Below are positions 42,639-52,847 of a stretch of 64,000 nucleotides of DNA, piece after piece. Source of the DNA: Geobacter sp. (GTDB lineage: Bacteria > Desulfobacterota > Desulfuromonadia > Geobacterales > Geobacteraceae); contig PJFC01000004.1 of NCBI GenBank assembly GCA_003574885.1, forward strand, positions 248,001-312,000. The letters run 5' to 3'. A program made the translations under genes and the position numbers. Below the pieces are notes generated by a model. The model was not told the origin of the DNA. It made no database searches and worked only from the letters and a program-made list of their open reading frames with translations. How positions within the stretch are numbered: position 1 is the stretch's first letter; every line of letters begins with the position of its first letter.

Positions 42639-42718
42639 GCACAATGAAGTGCACGCAACTCAGAATTATCAAGGCAAAGGCGCCTTTCACCCCTCACGGG
42701 GGTGGAGGCGCCTTTTTT
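42639..42718 (+). promoter_or_regulatory. ANTAR-type antitermination leader
   Basis: Hairpin P1 is GCAC-AATGAA-GTGC (42639-42652). Hairpin P2 is AAGGC-AAAGGC-GCCTT (42671-42686). Both have six-base loops with A first and G fourth, the hallmark of ANTAR-protein targets. P2 uses the left arm of the terminator AGGCGCC...GGCGCCT plus T-run (42678-42717), so P1/P2 stabilisation would prevent termination. The leader sits between the sigma-54 promoter and the porin gene. Confidence 0.8.
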
Positions 42719-42766
42719 TGTTTTGTAGGTTCATAGCAGGAAAAATACATTACAAAGGAGTAAAAA

Positions 42767-43525
42767 ATGACGAAGATGACAAGAATCGCAGGCATGGCAA
42801 TGGCGCTGTTCGTGGCAACTACCGGTGTCGCTCTCGCGACCCCCTCCACCCAGGTATGGATTCCGTCGACGGATGTACAGGCGTTTGGCACGGCCCATCT
42901 GAATCTCGATACCTATATCAGGACATCGAAAAACGGCCCCGTTAACAACAATTACATCGTCGTCGGGCCGACCGTAGGTGTCCTCCCCTTCGAGAAGATC
43001 CAGGCGGAAGTCGGTTTTGACTACTTGGACGGCGGTACCAGCTCGGGAACCGACCAGAGTCCCATCTATTTCCACGGCAAGCTCGGCACCCCTGAAGACT
43101 CCCTCTTCAAGTACTCCCCGGCAATCGCGGTAGGTATCTACAATGTGGGGACGAAGACAAGCGGCACCGCCATGACCAAGCAGAACATTGCGTACGGCCT
43201 CCTTGCAAAAACACTCCCGGTGGTGGGCCGGATCTCCGCCGGTGGTTATCACGGAAGCTCCACGGTCCTTGTTGATGAAACCGGCAAATCAGCCAACGAT
43301 GGTGTCATGCTCTCCTGGGACCGGACGATGAGCGAGATTTCCGATAAGCTGTGGGTAGCCGTCGACTACATGAGTGGGAAAAACGCAAACGGTGCCTTGA
43401 ACTTCGGTGTTTCCTGGGCCTTCGCCAAAAACGTTTCGGTGATTTTAGGGTACGACATTTATAACAACGCAATGACCGGCGGTAAGAACACCATCACTAC
43501 CCAGGTAGACATCAATTTCCCGTAA
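42767..43525 (+). CDS. Outer-membrane beta-barrel-like protein linked to amtB
   Basis: A 252-residue exported protein. A signal peptide (about 1-26, ending VALATPS) is followed by alternating strands rich in aromatic residues and Gly/Asn, consistent with a small outer-membrane beta-barrel. It ends in VDINFP; a final aromatic-Pro pair deviates slightly from the usual terminal Phe. CAAAGGAG precedes the ATG. It is the first gene after the nitrogen-controlled leader and is followed by amtB, so it may ease ammonium or other nitrogen solute entry across the outer membrane (inference). An intervening terminator at 43542 would lower downstream expression. Confidence 0.65.
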   Translation: MTKMTRIAGMAMALFVATTGVALATPSTQVWIPSTDVQAFGTAHLNLDTYIRTSKNGPVNNNYIVVGPTVGVLPFEKIQAEVGFDYLDGGTSSGTDQSPIYFHGKLGTPEDSLFKYSPAIAVGIYNVGTKTSGTAMTKQNIAYGLLAKTLPVVGRISAGGYHGSSTVLVDETGKSANDGVMLSWDRTMSEISDKLWVAVDYMSGKNANGALNFGVSWAFAKNVSVILGYDIYNNAMTGGKNTITTQVDINFP

Positions 43526-43541
43526 CACCCTTCGTTGCTGT

Positions 43542-43566
43542 GGGGGAGTCCGCTCCCCCCTTTTTT
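43542..43566 (+). terminator. Terminator between the porin-like gene and amtB
   Basis: GGGGGAG-TCCG-CTCCCCC followed by TTTTTT. Probably partial read-through control within the operon. Confidence 0.8.
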
Positions 43567-43633
43567 GGAGTAAACCGAATTTAAGGAAGGGTCAAGGGAG
43601 CCCCTTTCCGAGCCTAATTGAAAGGAGTACAAC

Positions 43634-45376
43634 GTGAAAAGCTTTGTGAAGAAGTACGCAATTGTGATGTGCGCCGCAGGTTTGGCGCTTGGCGTTGCCA
43701 CTGTGGCAATGTCTGAAGATAAACCGGCACCTACTCCTGCCCAGGCTCCGGCTGTGGCCCCTGTCGCTGCCGCGCCCGAGAAAAATGAAGTGCCTGCTAC
43801 GGCAGCTCCAACAGCTGCACCGGCTGCAGCAGCAGCCCCTGCCCCTGTGAATGATCCCTCCGGCGCCAATATCGGTGTAGCCGGCGATGTTGTGGGTGGT
43901 TCGGCCAATGCCCCGACCCAGGAGGACCTGGACAAGCTTGGCAAGAGTGAACCGTTGGCAGCCAAAGTGGCTGACGTAGTCGGCCACAACCGGATATCCA
44001 TCAACATGGTCTGGACCCTGATCTGTGGCTTTCTGGTCATGTTCATGCAAGCCGGCTTTGCCATGGCGGAGACCGGCTTCACCCGGGCCAAGAACGCCGG
44101 CCACACTATGGCCATGAACTTCATGGTCTACGCCCTTGGCCTCCTCGGCTACTGGATTTGCGGCTTTGCTATCCAGATGGGTGGGGTCGGTGGTGTGACT
44201 GCCCTTGGAGGTGCCAAGGCGCTCAACAGCGAGTTCGTTGTTCATCTGCTCGGTAAGGATTTCGGTCTCTTCGGCATGAAGGGATTCTTCCTCTCGGGCG
44301 ATGTCTATGATGCTTCCATATTCGCCCTGTTCCTGTTCCAGATGGTCTTCATGGATACCACCGCCACCATCCCCACCGGCTCCATGGCTGAGCGGTGGAA
44401 TATGAAATCGTTCTTTATTTACGGTTTCTTTGTCTCCGGTATCATCTACCCGCTCTATGCAAACTGGGTCTGGGGTGGCGGCTGGCTTGCCACTCTCGGC
44501 AGCAACTTCGGCCTTGGCCATGGACACGTCGACTTCGCCGGCTCTTCGGTCGTCCATTTGACCGGTGGCGTCTGCGCACTGGCAGGGGCCATGGTGCTCG
44601 GTCCGCGTATCGGCAAGTTCAACAAGGATGGCTCTCCCAACCCAATCCCAGGGCACCATATTCCGATGGCGGTGGTCGGCTGCTTCATCCTCGCCTTCGG
44701 GTGGTTCGGTTTTAACGCCGGTTCCACTTTGGCCGGCACCGACCTGCGAATCGCAGTGGTTGCTACAAACACCATGCTGGCGGGTGCCGCAGGGGCCTTC
44801 TTCTCATGGATTTTCATGTGGGTTCGCTACGGCAAACCGGACATCTCCATGAGCGCCAACGGTCTCTTGGCTGGTCTCGTTGCAATCACAGCGCCCTGTG
44901 CTTTCGTAACCGCACCTGTTGCGGTCCTCATCGGCGCAATCGCCGGCGTGCTCTGCACGCTCAGCGTCTTTTTCGTCGAGCGGGTCCTGAAAGTGGATGA
45001 CCCGGTCGGTGCTATCTCGGTTCACGGTGCCAATGGTGCTTGGGGGGTTCTTGCCCTGGGGCTTTTTGCCGACGGCAAATATGGGGACGGCTTTAACGGT
45101 GTGAAGGGGACAGTTACCGGGCTTTTCTATGGCGATTCCGGCCAGTTCATTGCCCAGTGCATCGGCACCGTAACAAACATAGTTTATGTGTTCATTATCT
45201 CCTGGGTCTTCTTTAAGGTGGTTGATAAGGTCATAGGCCTGCGCGTACCCAAAGATCTTGAACTGGAAGGGCTCGACCAGGCAGAAGTAGCGGTCAGTGC
45301 CTATCCTGACTTCAACCTGCGGCACCTCCCGTTGGGGGGCGGTCATTACCCGCATAAACCTGAAGGGGAGAACTAG
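43634..45376 (+). CDS. amtB: Ammonium transporter, Amt family, with Ala/Pro-rich N-terminal extension
   Basis: A 580-residue ammonium channel. A signal peptide (about 1-26) is followed by an unusual Ala/Pro-rich periplasmic extension of about 90 residues (27-118). Eleven membrane segments follow. The twin pore histidines are in DFAGSSVVHLTGG and SVHGANGAWG. The C-terminal tail (GLRVPKDLELEGLDQAEVAVSAYP) has the usual GlnK-contact form. It belongs to a different Amt branch from the second copy at 49979. GTG start with AAAGGAG. glnK follows in the same operon. Expression is predicted to need sigma-54, an antiterminator, and low nitrogen. Confidence 0.95.
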   Translation: MKSFVKKYAIVMCAAGLALGVATVAMSEDKPAPTPAQAPAVAPVAAAPEKNEVPATAAPTAAPAAAAAPAPVNDPSGANIGVAGDVVGGSANAPTQEDLDKLGKSEPLAAKVADVVGHNRISINMVWTLICGFLVMFMQAGFAMAETGFTRAKNAGHTMAMNFMVYALGLLGYWICGFAIQMGGVGGVTALGGAKALNSEFVVHLLGKDFGLFGMKGFFLSGDVYDASIFALFLFQMVFMDTTATIPTGSMAERWNMKSFFIYGFFVSGIIYPLYANWVWGGGWLATLGSNFGLGHGHVDFAGSSVVHLTGGVCALAGAMVLGPRIGKFNKDGSPNPIPGHHIPMAVVGCFILAFGWFGFNAGSTLAGTDLRIAVVATNTMLAGAAGAFFSWIFMWVRYGKPDISMSANGLLAGLVAITAPCAFVTAPVAVLIGAIAGVLCTLSVFFVERVLKVDDPVGAISVHGANGAWGVLALGLFADGKYGDGFNGVKGTVTGLFYGDSGQFIAQCIGTVTNIVYVFIISWVFFKVVDKVIGLRVPKDLELEGLDQAEVAVSAYPDFNLRHLPLGGGHYPHKPEGEN

Positions 45377-45459
45377 GCCGGGATTACACCGCCGGCGCTG
45401 TAGGCGGTGTACCTCGTATGCCCGTGGCGGTTATCTCTCCTCAGGCGTAATGCCGATAA

Positions 45460-45840
<381 letters not shown>

Positions 45841-45880
45841 AAGGCCGGTGTCATGTTTCATATAAATCTATGATGTCCGA

Positions 45881-45911
45881 AACTGCCCCGCTGTTTTCAG
45901 CGGGGCAGTTT
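45881..45911 (+). terminator. Rho-independent terminator after glnK copy 1
   Basis: AACTGCCCCGCTG and CAGCGGGGCAGTT around TTTT. Confidence 0.85.
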
Positions 45912-45942
45912 ACGTTGTTACCTTTTGCACGCAGGAGTTCTT

Positions 45943-47229
45943 ATGCTTACCGCGCTCTCCGTTATTTTTGTCTTCGCCTATCTGGCCATCGCGCTCGAAC
46001 ATCCGATCAAGGTCAACAAGTCAGCGTCGGCGCTCATCGGAGCAGGCCTTCTGTGGATCGTGTATGCGGTGTTGAGCGGCAACCACGTCCTGGTCGGTGA
46101 CCAGCTGTCCCAATCTCTTGCCGCGATCGCACAAATAGTGTTCTTCCTGATCGGAGCCATGACCATCGTTGAGGTGGTCGATGCACACAATGGCTTCGAA
46201 GTCATCACCTCGCGAATCAGGACCACGAGGCTCTCCTCACTTATGTGGCTGGTCGGTTTTGTTACCTTTTTCCTGAGCTCGGTGCTCGACAACCTTACCA
46301 CTACCATTGTCATGATCTCGCTGATAAAGAAACTCCTAGATCGCCAGGATGACCGTCTCTTCTTTTCCGGTATCATCGTCATCGCTGCCAACGCCGGCGG
46401 TGCGTGGACTCCTATTGGCGACGTGACCACCACCATGCTCTGGATCGGCGGCCAGATCACGACCCTGGCCATCATGAAGGGGACATTCTTCCCGTCACTT
46501 GTCAACCTGATTGTCCCACTGGCAGTTACCTGCTATTTCCTGCGGGGAAAAGAAGTCATTGCGCCAGTGAAGGAGAAAAACGGAGGTGGTAATGATACTA
46601 CTCCCTTCGAGCGAACCCTGATGTTTACCCTGGGAATCGGTATCTTGGTAACGGTTCCTCTATTCAAGGCGTTAACCCATCTTCCCCCTTTCATGGGGAT
46701 CCTTTTTGGTCTCGGTATTCTCTGGCTTGTGGGGGAGTTGATCCACCGTGAAAAAGACGATGAAGAGAAACAGCATCTCACCCTGGCACACGCCATTACC
46801 CATATCGATATGAGTGCGATCGTGTTCTTTGTCGGCATTCTTCTCTCCGTGGCCGTTCTCGAACATGCTCACATTCTGGCGGCCCTTGCCAGTTGGCTTA
46901 AGCAGACGGTCGGTCGTCAGGACATCATCGTTACCATCATTGGGCTGGCGAGCGCGATTGTGGATAATGTCCCGCTCGTGGCTGCGTCCATGGGGATGTA
47001 TGGCCTTGCCAGCCATCCTGCCGACAGTTTTCTGTGGGAATTCATGGCCTACTGCGCCGGTACCGGTGGCTCTATACTCATAATCGGCTCTGCTTCCGGT
47101 GTTGCGGCCATGGGACTGGAGAATATCCGTTTTTTCTGGTACGCGAGGAGAGTCGGCGGACTGGCTCTGATCGGCTATTTTGCCGGTGCTGTTGTCTACG
47201 CTGTCCAATATGGGGCTTTTCACCATTGA
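45943..47229 (+). CDS. nhaD: NhaD-type Na+/H+ antiporter
   Basis: A 428-residue ion-transporter-superfamily antiporter with about 12 membrane segments. The segments SSVLDNLTTTIVMISL, NAGGAWTPIGDVTTTMLWIGGQ and ASAIVDNVPLVAASMGMY are typical of NhaD. The ATG at 45943 is set by AGGAG eight bases upstream; the TTG at 45925 is less likely. It exports sodium in exchange for protons. Its position between the two nitrogen loci and directly before kup suggests ion homeostasis rather than nitrogen control. No terminator is seen before kup (84-base gap), so they could be co-transcribed. Confidence 0.93.
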   Translation: MLTALSVIFVFAYLAIALEHPIKVNKSASALIGAGLLWIVYAVLSGNHVLVGDQLSQSLAAIAQIVFFLIGAMTIVEVVDAHNGFEVITSRIRTTRLSSLMWLVGFVTFFLSSVLDNLTTTIVMISLIKKLLDRQDDRLFFSGIIVIAANAGGAWTPIGDVTTTMLWIGGQITTLAIMKGTFFPSLVNLIVPLAVTCYFLRGKEVIAPVKEKNGGGNDTTPFERTLMFTLGIGILVTVPLFKALTHLPPFMGILFGLGILWLVGELIHREKDDEEKQHLTLAHAITHIDMSAIVFFVGILLSVAVLEHAHILAALASWLKQTVGRQDIIVTIIGLASAIVDNVPLVAASMGMYGLASHPADSFLWEFMAYCAGTGGSILIIGSASGVAAMGLENIRFFWYARRVGGLALIGYFAGAVVYAVQYGAFHH

Positions 47230-47313
47230 GTCAGTTGCAGATGGTGCGATGGCGAACCCTCCCGCAACTGACATGACAGGAAACCTTGATTAGCTTTCAG
47301 GGAAGGTATTCCC

Positions 47314-49134
47314 ATGAAACATGGCGGCACGGATTCATTCTGGGGCGGCATCGTGAAATCGATGGGACTGGTTTTCGGCGACATCGGGACCAGCCCCATT
47401 TATACCTTGACGGTCATCTTTGCACTGACCAAACCGACCGAGGCAAATGTCTTCGGCATCCTGTCGCTCGTCGTCTGGACCCTGATCATCATTGTTACCG
47501 TCGAGTATTCCTGGCTTGCCATGAGCCTTGGGCGCAAAGGAGAGGGAGGGACCATAGTCCTTAAGGAGATTCTTATCAGGCTTCTGAAGCCGGGTCGTCA
47601 GATCGCCCTCGTCGGAGCGCTTTCCATCCTTGGAGTGTCGCTTCTCCTCGGCGACGGGGTAATCACCCCTGCCATCAGTATCCTTTCCGCGGTAGAAGGT
47701 TTGGTGCTGATTCCAGGGCTGGAAAGCCTGCAGCAAGGGACCTTGATATTGATTGCTGCCGTTATTGCCGTTGTGCTGTTCATTTTCCAGTTCAAGGGGA
47801 CGGACAAGGTTGCCAAGGCATTCGGGCCGCTCATGGTCCTCTGGTTTGCCGCCCTCACCGTTTCCGGTCTCGTTTCCATCGTCTCCCTGCCCGACATCGT
47901 GAAGGCGGTCAGCCCTCATTATGCGATCAGGTTCTTCATGGATAACGGGCTCTCCGCCTTTTTCGTTCTTTCGGAGGTCATACTCTGCGCCACCGGAGGA
48001 GAAGCGCTCTATGCCGACATGGGCCACCTGGGGCGGCGCCCCATCATAAGGGCATGGTACGTGGTTTTTGCGGCGCTCGTGATCAGCTACCTCGGCCAGG
48101 GGGCCTACGTGCTGGGGCACGGCGCGGGGAAAAACCTGTTGTTCGGCATGGTGCTGGGGGAGGCGCCGATGCTCTATATCCCCTTCCTCCTATTAACCGT
48201 TGTGGCGACCATTATTGCCTCCCAGGCCCTCATCAGCGGCGTATTTTCCATTGTCTATCAGGGGATAACCACCCGGATCATGCCCCTGATGAAGATCGAT
48301 TATACGTCGAGCCACATGAAGTCGCAGATCTATATCGGTTCCGTCAACTGGTTCCTGATGTGCCTGGTAATCTTCATCATGCTCATCTTCCGCAAGTCGG
48401 AAAATCTGGCGGCGGCCTATGGTCTGGCGGTTACTGGCACCATGACCATTACCGGCATCATGATGACCATGATCTTTGCCCGCACCACAAAAAAGTGGAA
48501 GGTTCCCATCGCCCTGATTGTTACGTTGGTCGATTTTGTCTTTCTCGTTTCCAACCTCAACAAGCTCCCCCATGGCGGCTACTGGTCGCTCATCCTCGCC
48601 TCCGTTCCCCTTGTCACTATTATGATCTGGACGCGCGGGCAGCGTGCCCTCTATCGAGCCCTGAAGCCGCTCGACATCGATACGTTCTCCCTTTCCTATC
48701 AACAGATTTATGGGAAGGGGAAGAATATCCCCGGCACGGGCCTGTTTTTTACCCGTGAATGGCAGGTCATTCCCCCCTATGTCGTTCACTGCGTTATAAG
48801 AAGCAACATCATCTACGAACGCAATGTCCTCATCTCCATCGTCAGGACCGACGAACCGTTCGGCCTCAAGTCGCACCTCATCACCGAAATAGGCCCCGGG
48901 CTCGATGCCTTCGAGATCCGGGCCGGGTATAAGGAGATCTTCGACATAGAAAAAATCCTGAAACATAACGGGATCCAGATAAAGGTCATATTCTATGGGA
49001 TCGAGGATATCTCAACCGCTAATCCCGCCTGGAAGGTCTTTTCCACCATAAAAAAGCTGACTCCCAACTTCGTCCAGTTCAACAAGCTGCCACCAAGCAA
49101 ACTGCAGGGAGTGGTAACGCGCGTCGAGATGTAG
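47314..49134 (+). CDS. kup: Low-affinity potassium transporter Kup
   Basis: A 606-residue KUP/HAK transporter. About 12 membrane segments follow the family start FGDIGTSPIYTLTVIF. Conserved are GEGGTIVLKE, LLLGDGVITPAISILSAVEGL and GGEALYADMGHLGRRPI. The soluble C-terminal part (about 460-606) is of normal length. AAGGT precedes the ATG. It takes up potassium with protons. The neighbouring NhaD and the c-di-AMP-controlled KimA-like permease at 37324 indicate a strong investment in cation balance. Confidence 0.95.
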   Translation: MKHGGTDSFWGGIVKSMGLVFGDIGTSPIYTLTVIFALTKPTEANVFGILSLVVWTLIIIVTVEYSWLAMSLGRKGEGGTIVLKEILIRLLKPGRQIALVGALSILGVSLLLGDGVITPAISILSAVEGLVLIPGLESLQQGTLILIAAVIAVVLFIFQFKGTDKVAKAFGPLMVLWFAALTVSGLVSIVSLPDIVKAVSPHYAIRFFMDNGLSAFFVLSEVILCATGGEALYADMGHLGRRPIIRAWYVVFAALVISYLGQGAYVLGHGAGKNLLFGMVLGEAPMLYIPFLLLTVVATIIASQALISGVFSIVYQGITTRIMPLMKIDYTSSHMKSQIYIGSVNWFLMCLVIFIMLIFRKSENLAAAYGLAVTGTMTITGIMMTMIFARTTKKWKVPIALIVTLVDFVFLVSNLNKLPHGGYWSLILASVPLVTIMIWTRGQRALYRALKPLDIDTFSLSYQQIYGKGKNIPGTGLFFTREWQVIPPYVVHCVIRSNIIYERNVLISIVRTDEPFGLKSHLITEIGPGLDAFEIRAGYKEIFDIEKILKHNGIQIKVIFYGIEDISTANPAWKVFSTIKKLTPNFVQFNKLPPSKLQGVVTRVEM

Positions 49135-49201
49135 GTAGAGAAATCGGCGGTTTCGTGGTTCTGATAGATCACGTGCCGTGAGTTGACGGTAAATCCCTCG
49201 T

Positions 49202-49217
49202 TGGCATGGATTGTGCT
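49202..49217 (+). promoter_or_regulatory. Sigma-54 promoter of glnK-amtB (copy 2)
   Basis: TGGCATGGATTGTGCT has exact spacing and the same style as 42603. Confidence 0.88.
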
Positions 49218-49237
49218 TTAAAGTTCGACAAGCAGTA

Positions 49238-49311
49238 CTGCACAGTGTCGTGCAGATCATAGCAATACAAGGCAAAGGCGCCTTTCACCCTGTGGTGAAT
49301 AGCGCCTTTTT
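49238..49311 (+). promoter_or_regulatory. ANTAR-type antitermination leader (copy 2)
   Basis: P1 is CTGCAC-AGTGTC-GTGCAG (49238-49255), a six-pair stem. P2 is AAGGC-AAAGGC-GCCTT (49269-49284). Both hexaloops have A1 and G4. The terminator is AGGCGC...TTCACC-CTGT-GGTGAA...GCGCCT with a T-run (49276-49311), and its left arm overlaps P2. Confidence 0.85.
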
Positions 49312-49940
<629 letters not shown>

Positions 49941-49978
49941 ACCAGCAGACAGTCATTACACATGCGGAGGTAGTTACC

Positions 49979-51526
49979 ATGGTACAGAGAAGTATCAAAC
50001 TTAAGGCAATGGGTGCCTCGGCCCCATCCATCCCCAACAATCGAATGCCGGCAGCAGCAGGCATCAAGCAGCTCCTTGTCATGCTTGCCTTCTCCATGAT
50101 TACGGTCATGGTCCCCCTTGCTGTCCTGGCCGAAGAGGCCAAACCTGTCGAAACCCCTTCTGCCGCTTCCGCCGCCACTGCAGCAGTCACTCCCGCTCCG
50201 GCCGTTGCCACGGCTGTCGCTGCTCCTGCCGAGGCCCCCAAGCCGAAAAACGTCGATCCGGTGCTCAACACCGGCGATACTGCCTGGATGCTGGTCTCCT
50301 CGGCGCTCGTTCTGTTCATGATCCCTGGCCTGGCCTTCTTCTATGGCGGCATGGTTCGCGGCAAAAACGTCCTTTCCACCATGATGCACTCCTTCGTTGC
50401 CATGGGGATCGTCGGCGTGCAGTGGGCGGTGATCGGCTACTCGCTTTCCTTCGGCCCCGATGCGGTTGGTGGCCTGATCGGAAACTTTTCCAAGATGATG
50501 CTCAACGGCCTCATCACCTTCGGTAAGGACGGCAGCCCGGTCTATGCCCTGTTCCAGAACGTGACAACCGAGCCCGGTTCCGTGCCCGAGCTGGTGTTCG
50601 CCATGTACCAGGCGATGTTCGCCATGATCACCGTCGCCCTCATTTCCGGCGCCCTGGCCGAGCGGGTAAAGTTTTCCGCTTACTGTGTCTTCGTTCTCCT
50701 CTGGACCACCCTGGTCTATGACCCTCTGGCCCACTGGGTCTGGATGACCGATGGCTGGCTCTTCAAGAAAGGTGCCCTCGACTTCGCCGGCGGCACGGTC
50801 GTCCACCTCTCCTCCGGTATCTCGGCACTCGCCTTTCTCGTGTTCCTCGGCAAGCGGCATGGGTTTCCCCATGAGCGTATGGCCCCCCACAGCCTTCCCC
50901 TGACCATGCTCGGCGTCGGGATGCTCTGGTTCGGCTGGTTCGGCTTCAATGCGGGTTCCGCCATTGTCGGTGTCAATTGCTCCGATGCGGCGGGAGGTCT
51001 TGCCGGTCTCGCCTTCGCAACCACCACCATAGCTCCAGCCGCTGCCGGCCTTTCCTGGATGATCGCCGAATGGATGCATTCCGGCAAGCCATCCGCTCTC
51101 GGTTTCGGCTCCGGCGTCGTGGCGGGGCTGGTCGTGATCACACCGGCAGCCGGTTTCGTGCAGCCCGGTGCCGCCCTCATCATGGGGGTCGCCGCCGGTC
51201 TCGTCTGCTACGGCGGGATCATGCTCAAAGCCAAGCTGAGGTATGACGACTCCCTCGATGCTTTCGGGGTCCACGGTGTTGGCGGTACGTTTGGTGCCCT
51301 CGCCACCGGCGTTTTTGCCACGGTTGGAGCCAAGGGGCTTCTGGCGGGCGACGCGAAGCAGTTCATGACCCAGGTGATCGCCGTTGTTGCGGCAGCCGCC
51401 TATGCCTTCATCGTCACCCTCGTCATCTCCTTCGTCCTCGACAAGACTATTGGCCTGAGGGTGGAAAAGGAAGACGAGATCATGGGGCTCGACCAGACCC
51501 AGCATTCCGAGAGCGCCTACAACTGA
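49979..51526 (+). CDS. amtB: Ammonium transporter, AmtB type (copy 2)
   Basis: A 515-residue transporter. It begins with a basic leader and a hydrophobic segment (about 22-46), then an Ala/Pro-rich stretch (about 48-90), then the classical Amt core. DTAWMLVSSALVLFMIPGLAFFYGG starts the core; the pore histidines are in DFAGGTVVHLSSG and AFGVHGVGG. The C-terminal tail GLRVEKEDEIMGLDQTQHSESAY binds GlnK. GGAGG precedes the ATG. The glnK gene is 38 bases upstream. A terminator at 51547 ends the unit. Confidence 0.96.
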   Translation: MVQRSIKLKAMGASAPSIPNNRMPAAAGIKQLLVMLAFSMITVMVPLAVLAEEAKPVETPSAASAATAAVTPAPAVATAVAAPAEAPKPKNVDPVLNTGDTAWMLVSSALVLFMIPGLAFFYGGMVRGKNVLSTMMHSFVAMGIVGVQWAVIGYSLSFGPDAVGGLIGNFSKMMLNGLITFGKDGSPVYALFQNVTTEPGSVPELVFAMYQAMFAMITVALISGALAERVKFSAYCVFVLLWTTLVYDPLAHWVWMTDGWLFKKGALDFAGGTVVHLSSGISALAFLVFLGKRHGFPHERMAPHSLPLTMLGVGMLWFGWFGFNAGSAIVGVNCSDAAGGLAGLAFATTTIAPAAAGLSWMIAEWMHSGKPSALGFGSGVVAGLVVITPAAGFVQPGAALIMGVAAGLVCYGGIMLKAKLRYDDSLDAFGVHGVGGTFGALATGVFATVGAKGLLAGDAKQFMTQVIAVVAAAAYAFIVTLVISFVLDKTIGLRVEKEDEIMGLDQTQHSESAYN

Positions 51527-51546
51527 TAATTGGTTGACAACAAAGA

Positions 51547-51580
51547 CAGGAAAAGCCGTCCTCAGGGGCGGCTTTTCCTG
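51547..51580 (+). terminator. Rho-independent terminator after amtB copy 2
   Basis: CAGGAAAAGCCG and CGGCTTTTCCTG around ten bases. Confidence 0.88.
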
Positions 51581-51690
51581 TTGGTGAAATGCCGCAAATA
51601 TGGACATGTCTTGCCCGTTTAATGGGCAATATTTTCCTGGGGAGCTTATTAATTTGATTGAAGCGTAATGAATTCAGTAAGATATCTTTG

Positions 51691-51706
51691 TGGCATGGCT
51701 TGTGCC
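51691..51706 (+). promoter_or_regulatory. Sigma-54 promoter of a histidine kinase gene
   Basis: TGGCATGGCTTGTGCC has correct spacing. It is nearly the same as the promoters at 42603 and 49202. Confidence 0.82.
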
Positions 51707-51778
51707 TGTAAGTATTCGGAAGAGAAGATTTGACGCCGTTTATCCCGGCAAACACGGCAAACAGGACAGGAAAAGCAG

Positions 51779-52522
51779 ATGAGCCATCCCCTTGCCAAAT
51801 ACATGAATGACGAAGGACGCATCCCGGAGGAGCTGCTGGAGCAGCTCGCCTTCAGTGAAAAGATGGCGGAGATCGGCCAGCTTGCCACGGGGATGGTCCA
51901 CGAAATCAACACCCCCCTTTCAGTGATCGTTTCCGCGGCCCAGATGATCATGCGTGAAGAGGAGCTGCCTGACTTCGTCCGGGAGATGGTTGAACGGATC
52001 AACAAGGAGGCCCAGCGGCTTTCCCAGTTCACCAAGGGTCTCCTTACCTTCGCCCGTCGGAACGATTGCAGCGGAAGGGATGCCGACATCAATCAGGTGC
52101 TTCGTGAGGTGATGACCTTCATGAAATACGAGGCGCAGAAACGCTCCATTACTGTGATAGAGGAGCTGGATTTCCATCTTCCTTCGGTGGCTGCCGATGA
52201 AAACCGACTTAAACAGATTTTTATCAACCTGGTGATGAATGCCCTGCAGGCGATGGAGCAGGGGGGGGCGCTGATGGTGAGGACAGCCATCGCTCCTGAC
52301 GGCTCGGTGGAGGCTCAGATCGCCGATACAGGGCCGGGCATTACCCCGGAGGTGCTTCCCCGCATCTTCGAACCTTTCTACTCCACTAAGGGAGACGGCG
52401 AAGGGACTGGCCTCGGTCTCTTCATCACCCGGACCATCGTCGAACTGATGGGGGGCCGGATCACGGTGCAGAGTGTCGTCGGTGAAGGGACAACTTTTAC
52501 CACCGTCATCCCTGCTGCCTGA
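51779..52522 (+). CDS. Soluble NtrB-like histidine kinase, nitrogen-regulated
   Basis: A 247-residue kinase without membrane segments or a PAS sensor. Its short N-terminus leads directly to the H-box GMVHEINTPL with H41. The catalytic domain has NLVMNALQAM (N-box), DTGPGI (G1) and GTGLGLFITR (G2). It is transcribed from a sigma-54 promoter of the same form as the glnK/amtB ones, just downstream of amtB copy 2. In Geobacter a kinase/ANTAR-regulator pair (GnfK/GnfR) controls nitrogen genes by antitermination. This kinase is a plausible counterpart, but no ANTAR regulator gene is in the window. No response regulator is adjacent. Confidence 0.88.
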   Translation: MSHPLAKYMNDEGRIPEELLEQLAFSEKMAEIGQLATGMVHEINTPLSVIVSAAQMIMREEELPDFVREMVERINKEAQRLSQFTKGLLTFARRNDCSGRDADINQVLREVMTFMKYEAQKRSITVIEELDFHLPSVAADENRLKQIFINLVMNALQAMEQGGALMVRTAIAPDGSVEAQIADTGPGITPEVLPRIFEPFYSTKGDGEGTGLGLFITRTIVELMGGRITVQSVVGEGTTFTTVIPAA

Positions 52523-52543
52523 ATTGAATCTGCAAGGAGTAAA

Positions 52544-52670
52544 TGTTCCGTTCCGCTCAGAGTCCCCTCGCACTGCCGATATATGACTCATTTCGCGCCG
52601 GCCGTTCGGCCGGCCTCGCTCAATTTCGCCAACACGGCTGGTACTCGGGCACATCCGCTTCACGGAACAC
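52544..52670. repeat. Intergenic repeat element, copy 1 (127 bp)
   Basis: TGTTCCGTTCCGCTCAGAGT at the left and CACTCGGGCACA-like and CGGAACA blocks at the right match copy 2 at 59327-59455 closely. Terminal TGTTCCG/CGGAACA are inverted, and a CGCCGGCC...GGCCGGC palindrome lies in the middle. Open frames crossing it are not considered genes. Confidence 0.75.
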
Positions 52671-52847
52671 TCCCCCTTGCCAAGACAAATCAGTCACTTC
52701 TTTTTTATCCCCTCCACTTACAAAGGATTTGCTCCTTGATTTTTAGGGTGCAAACCGTTTAGCATAGCCTGTCCGAATAACGAAGCAGGTTTTGGGTTTT
52801 ACTCCACCTCCATCTCTACCTTTACCTGTATTTCAAGAGGTGTTTAC

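Noticed and set aside
52543-52746. Open frame of 67 codons
   Set aside because: It lies almost wholly within the intergenic repeat at 52544-52670.
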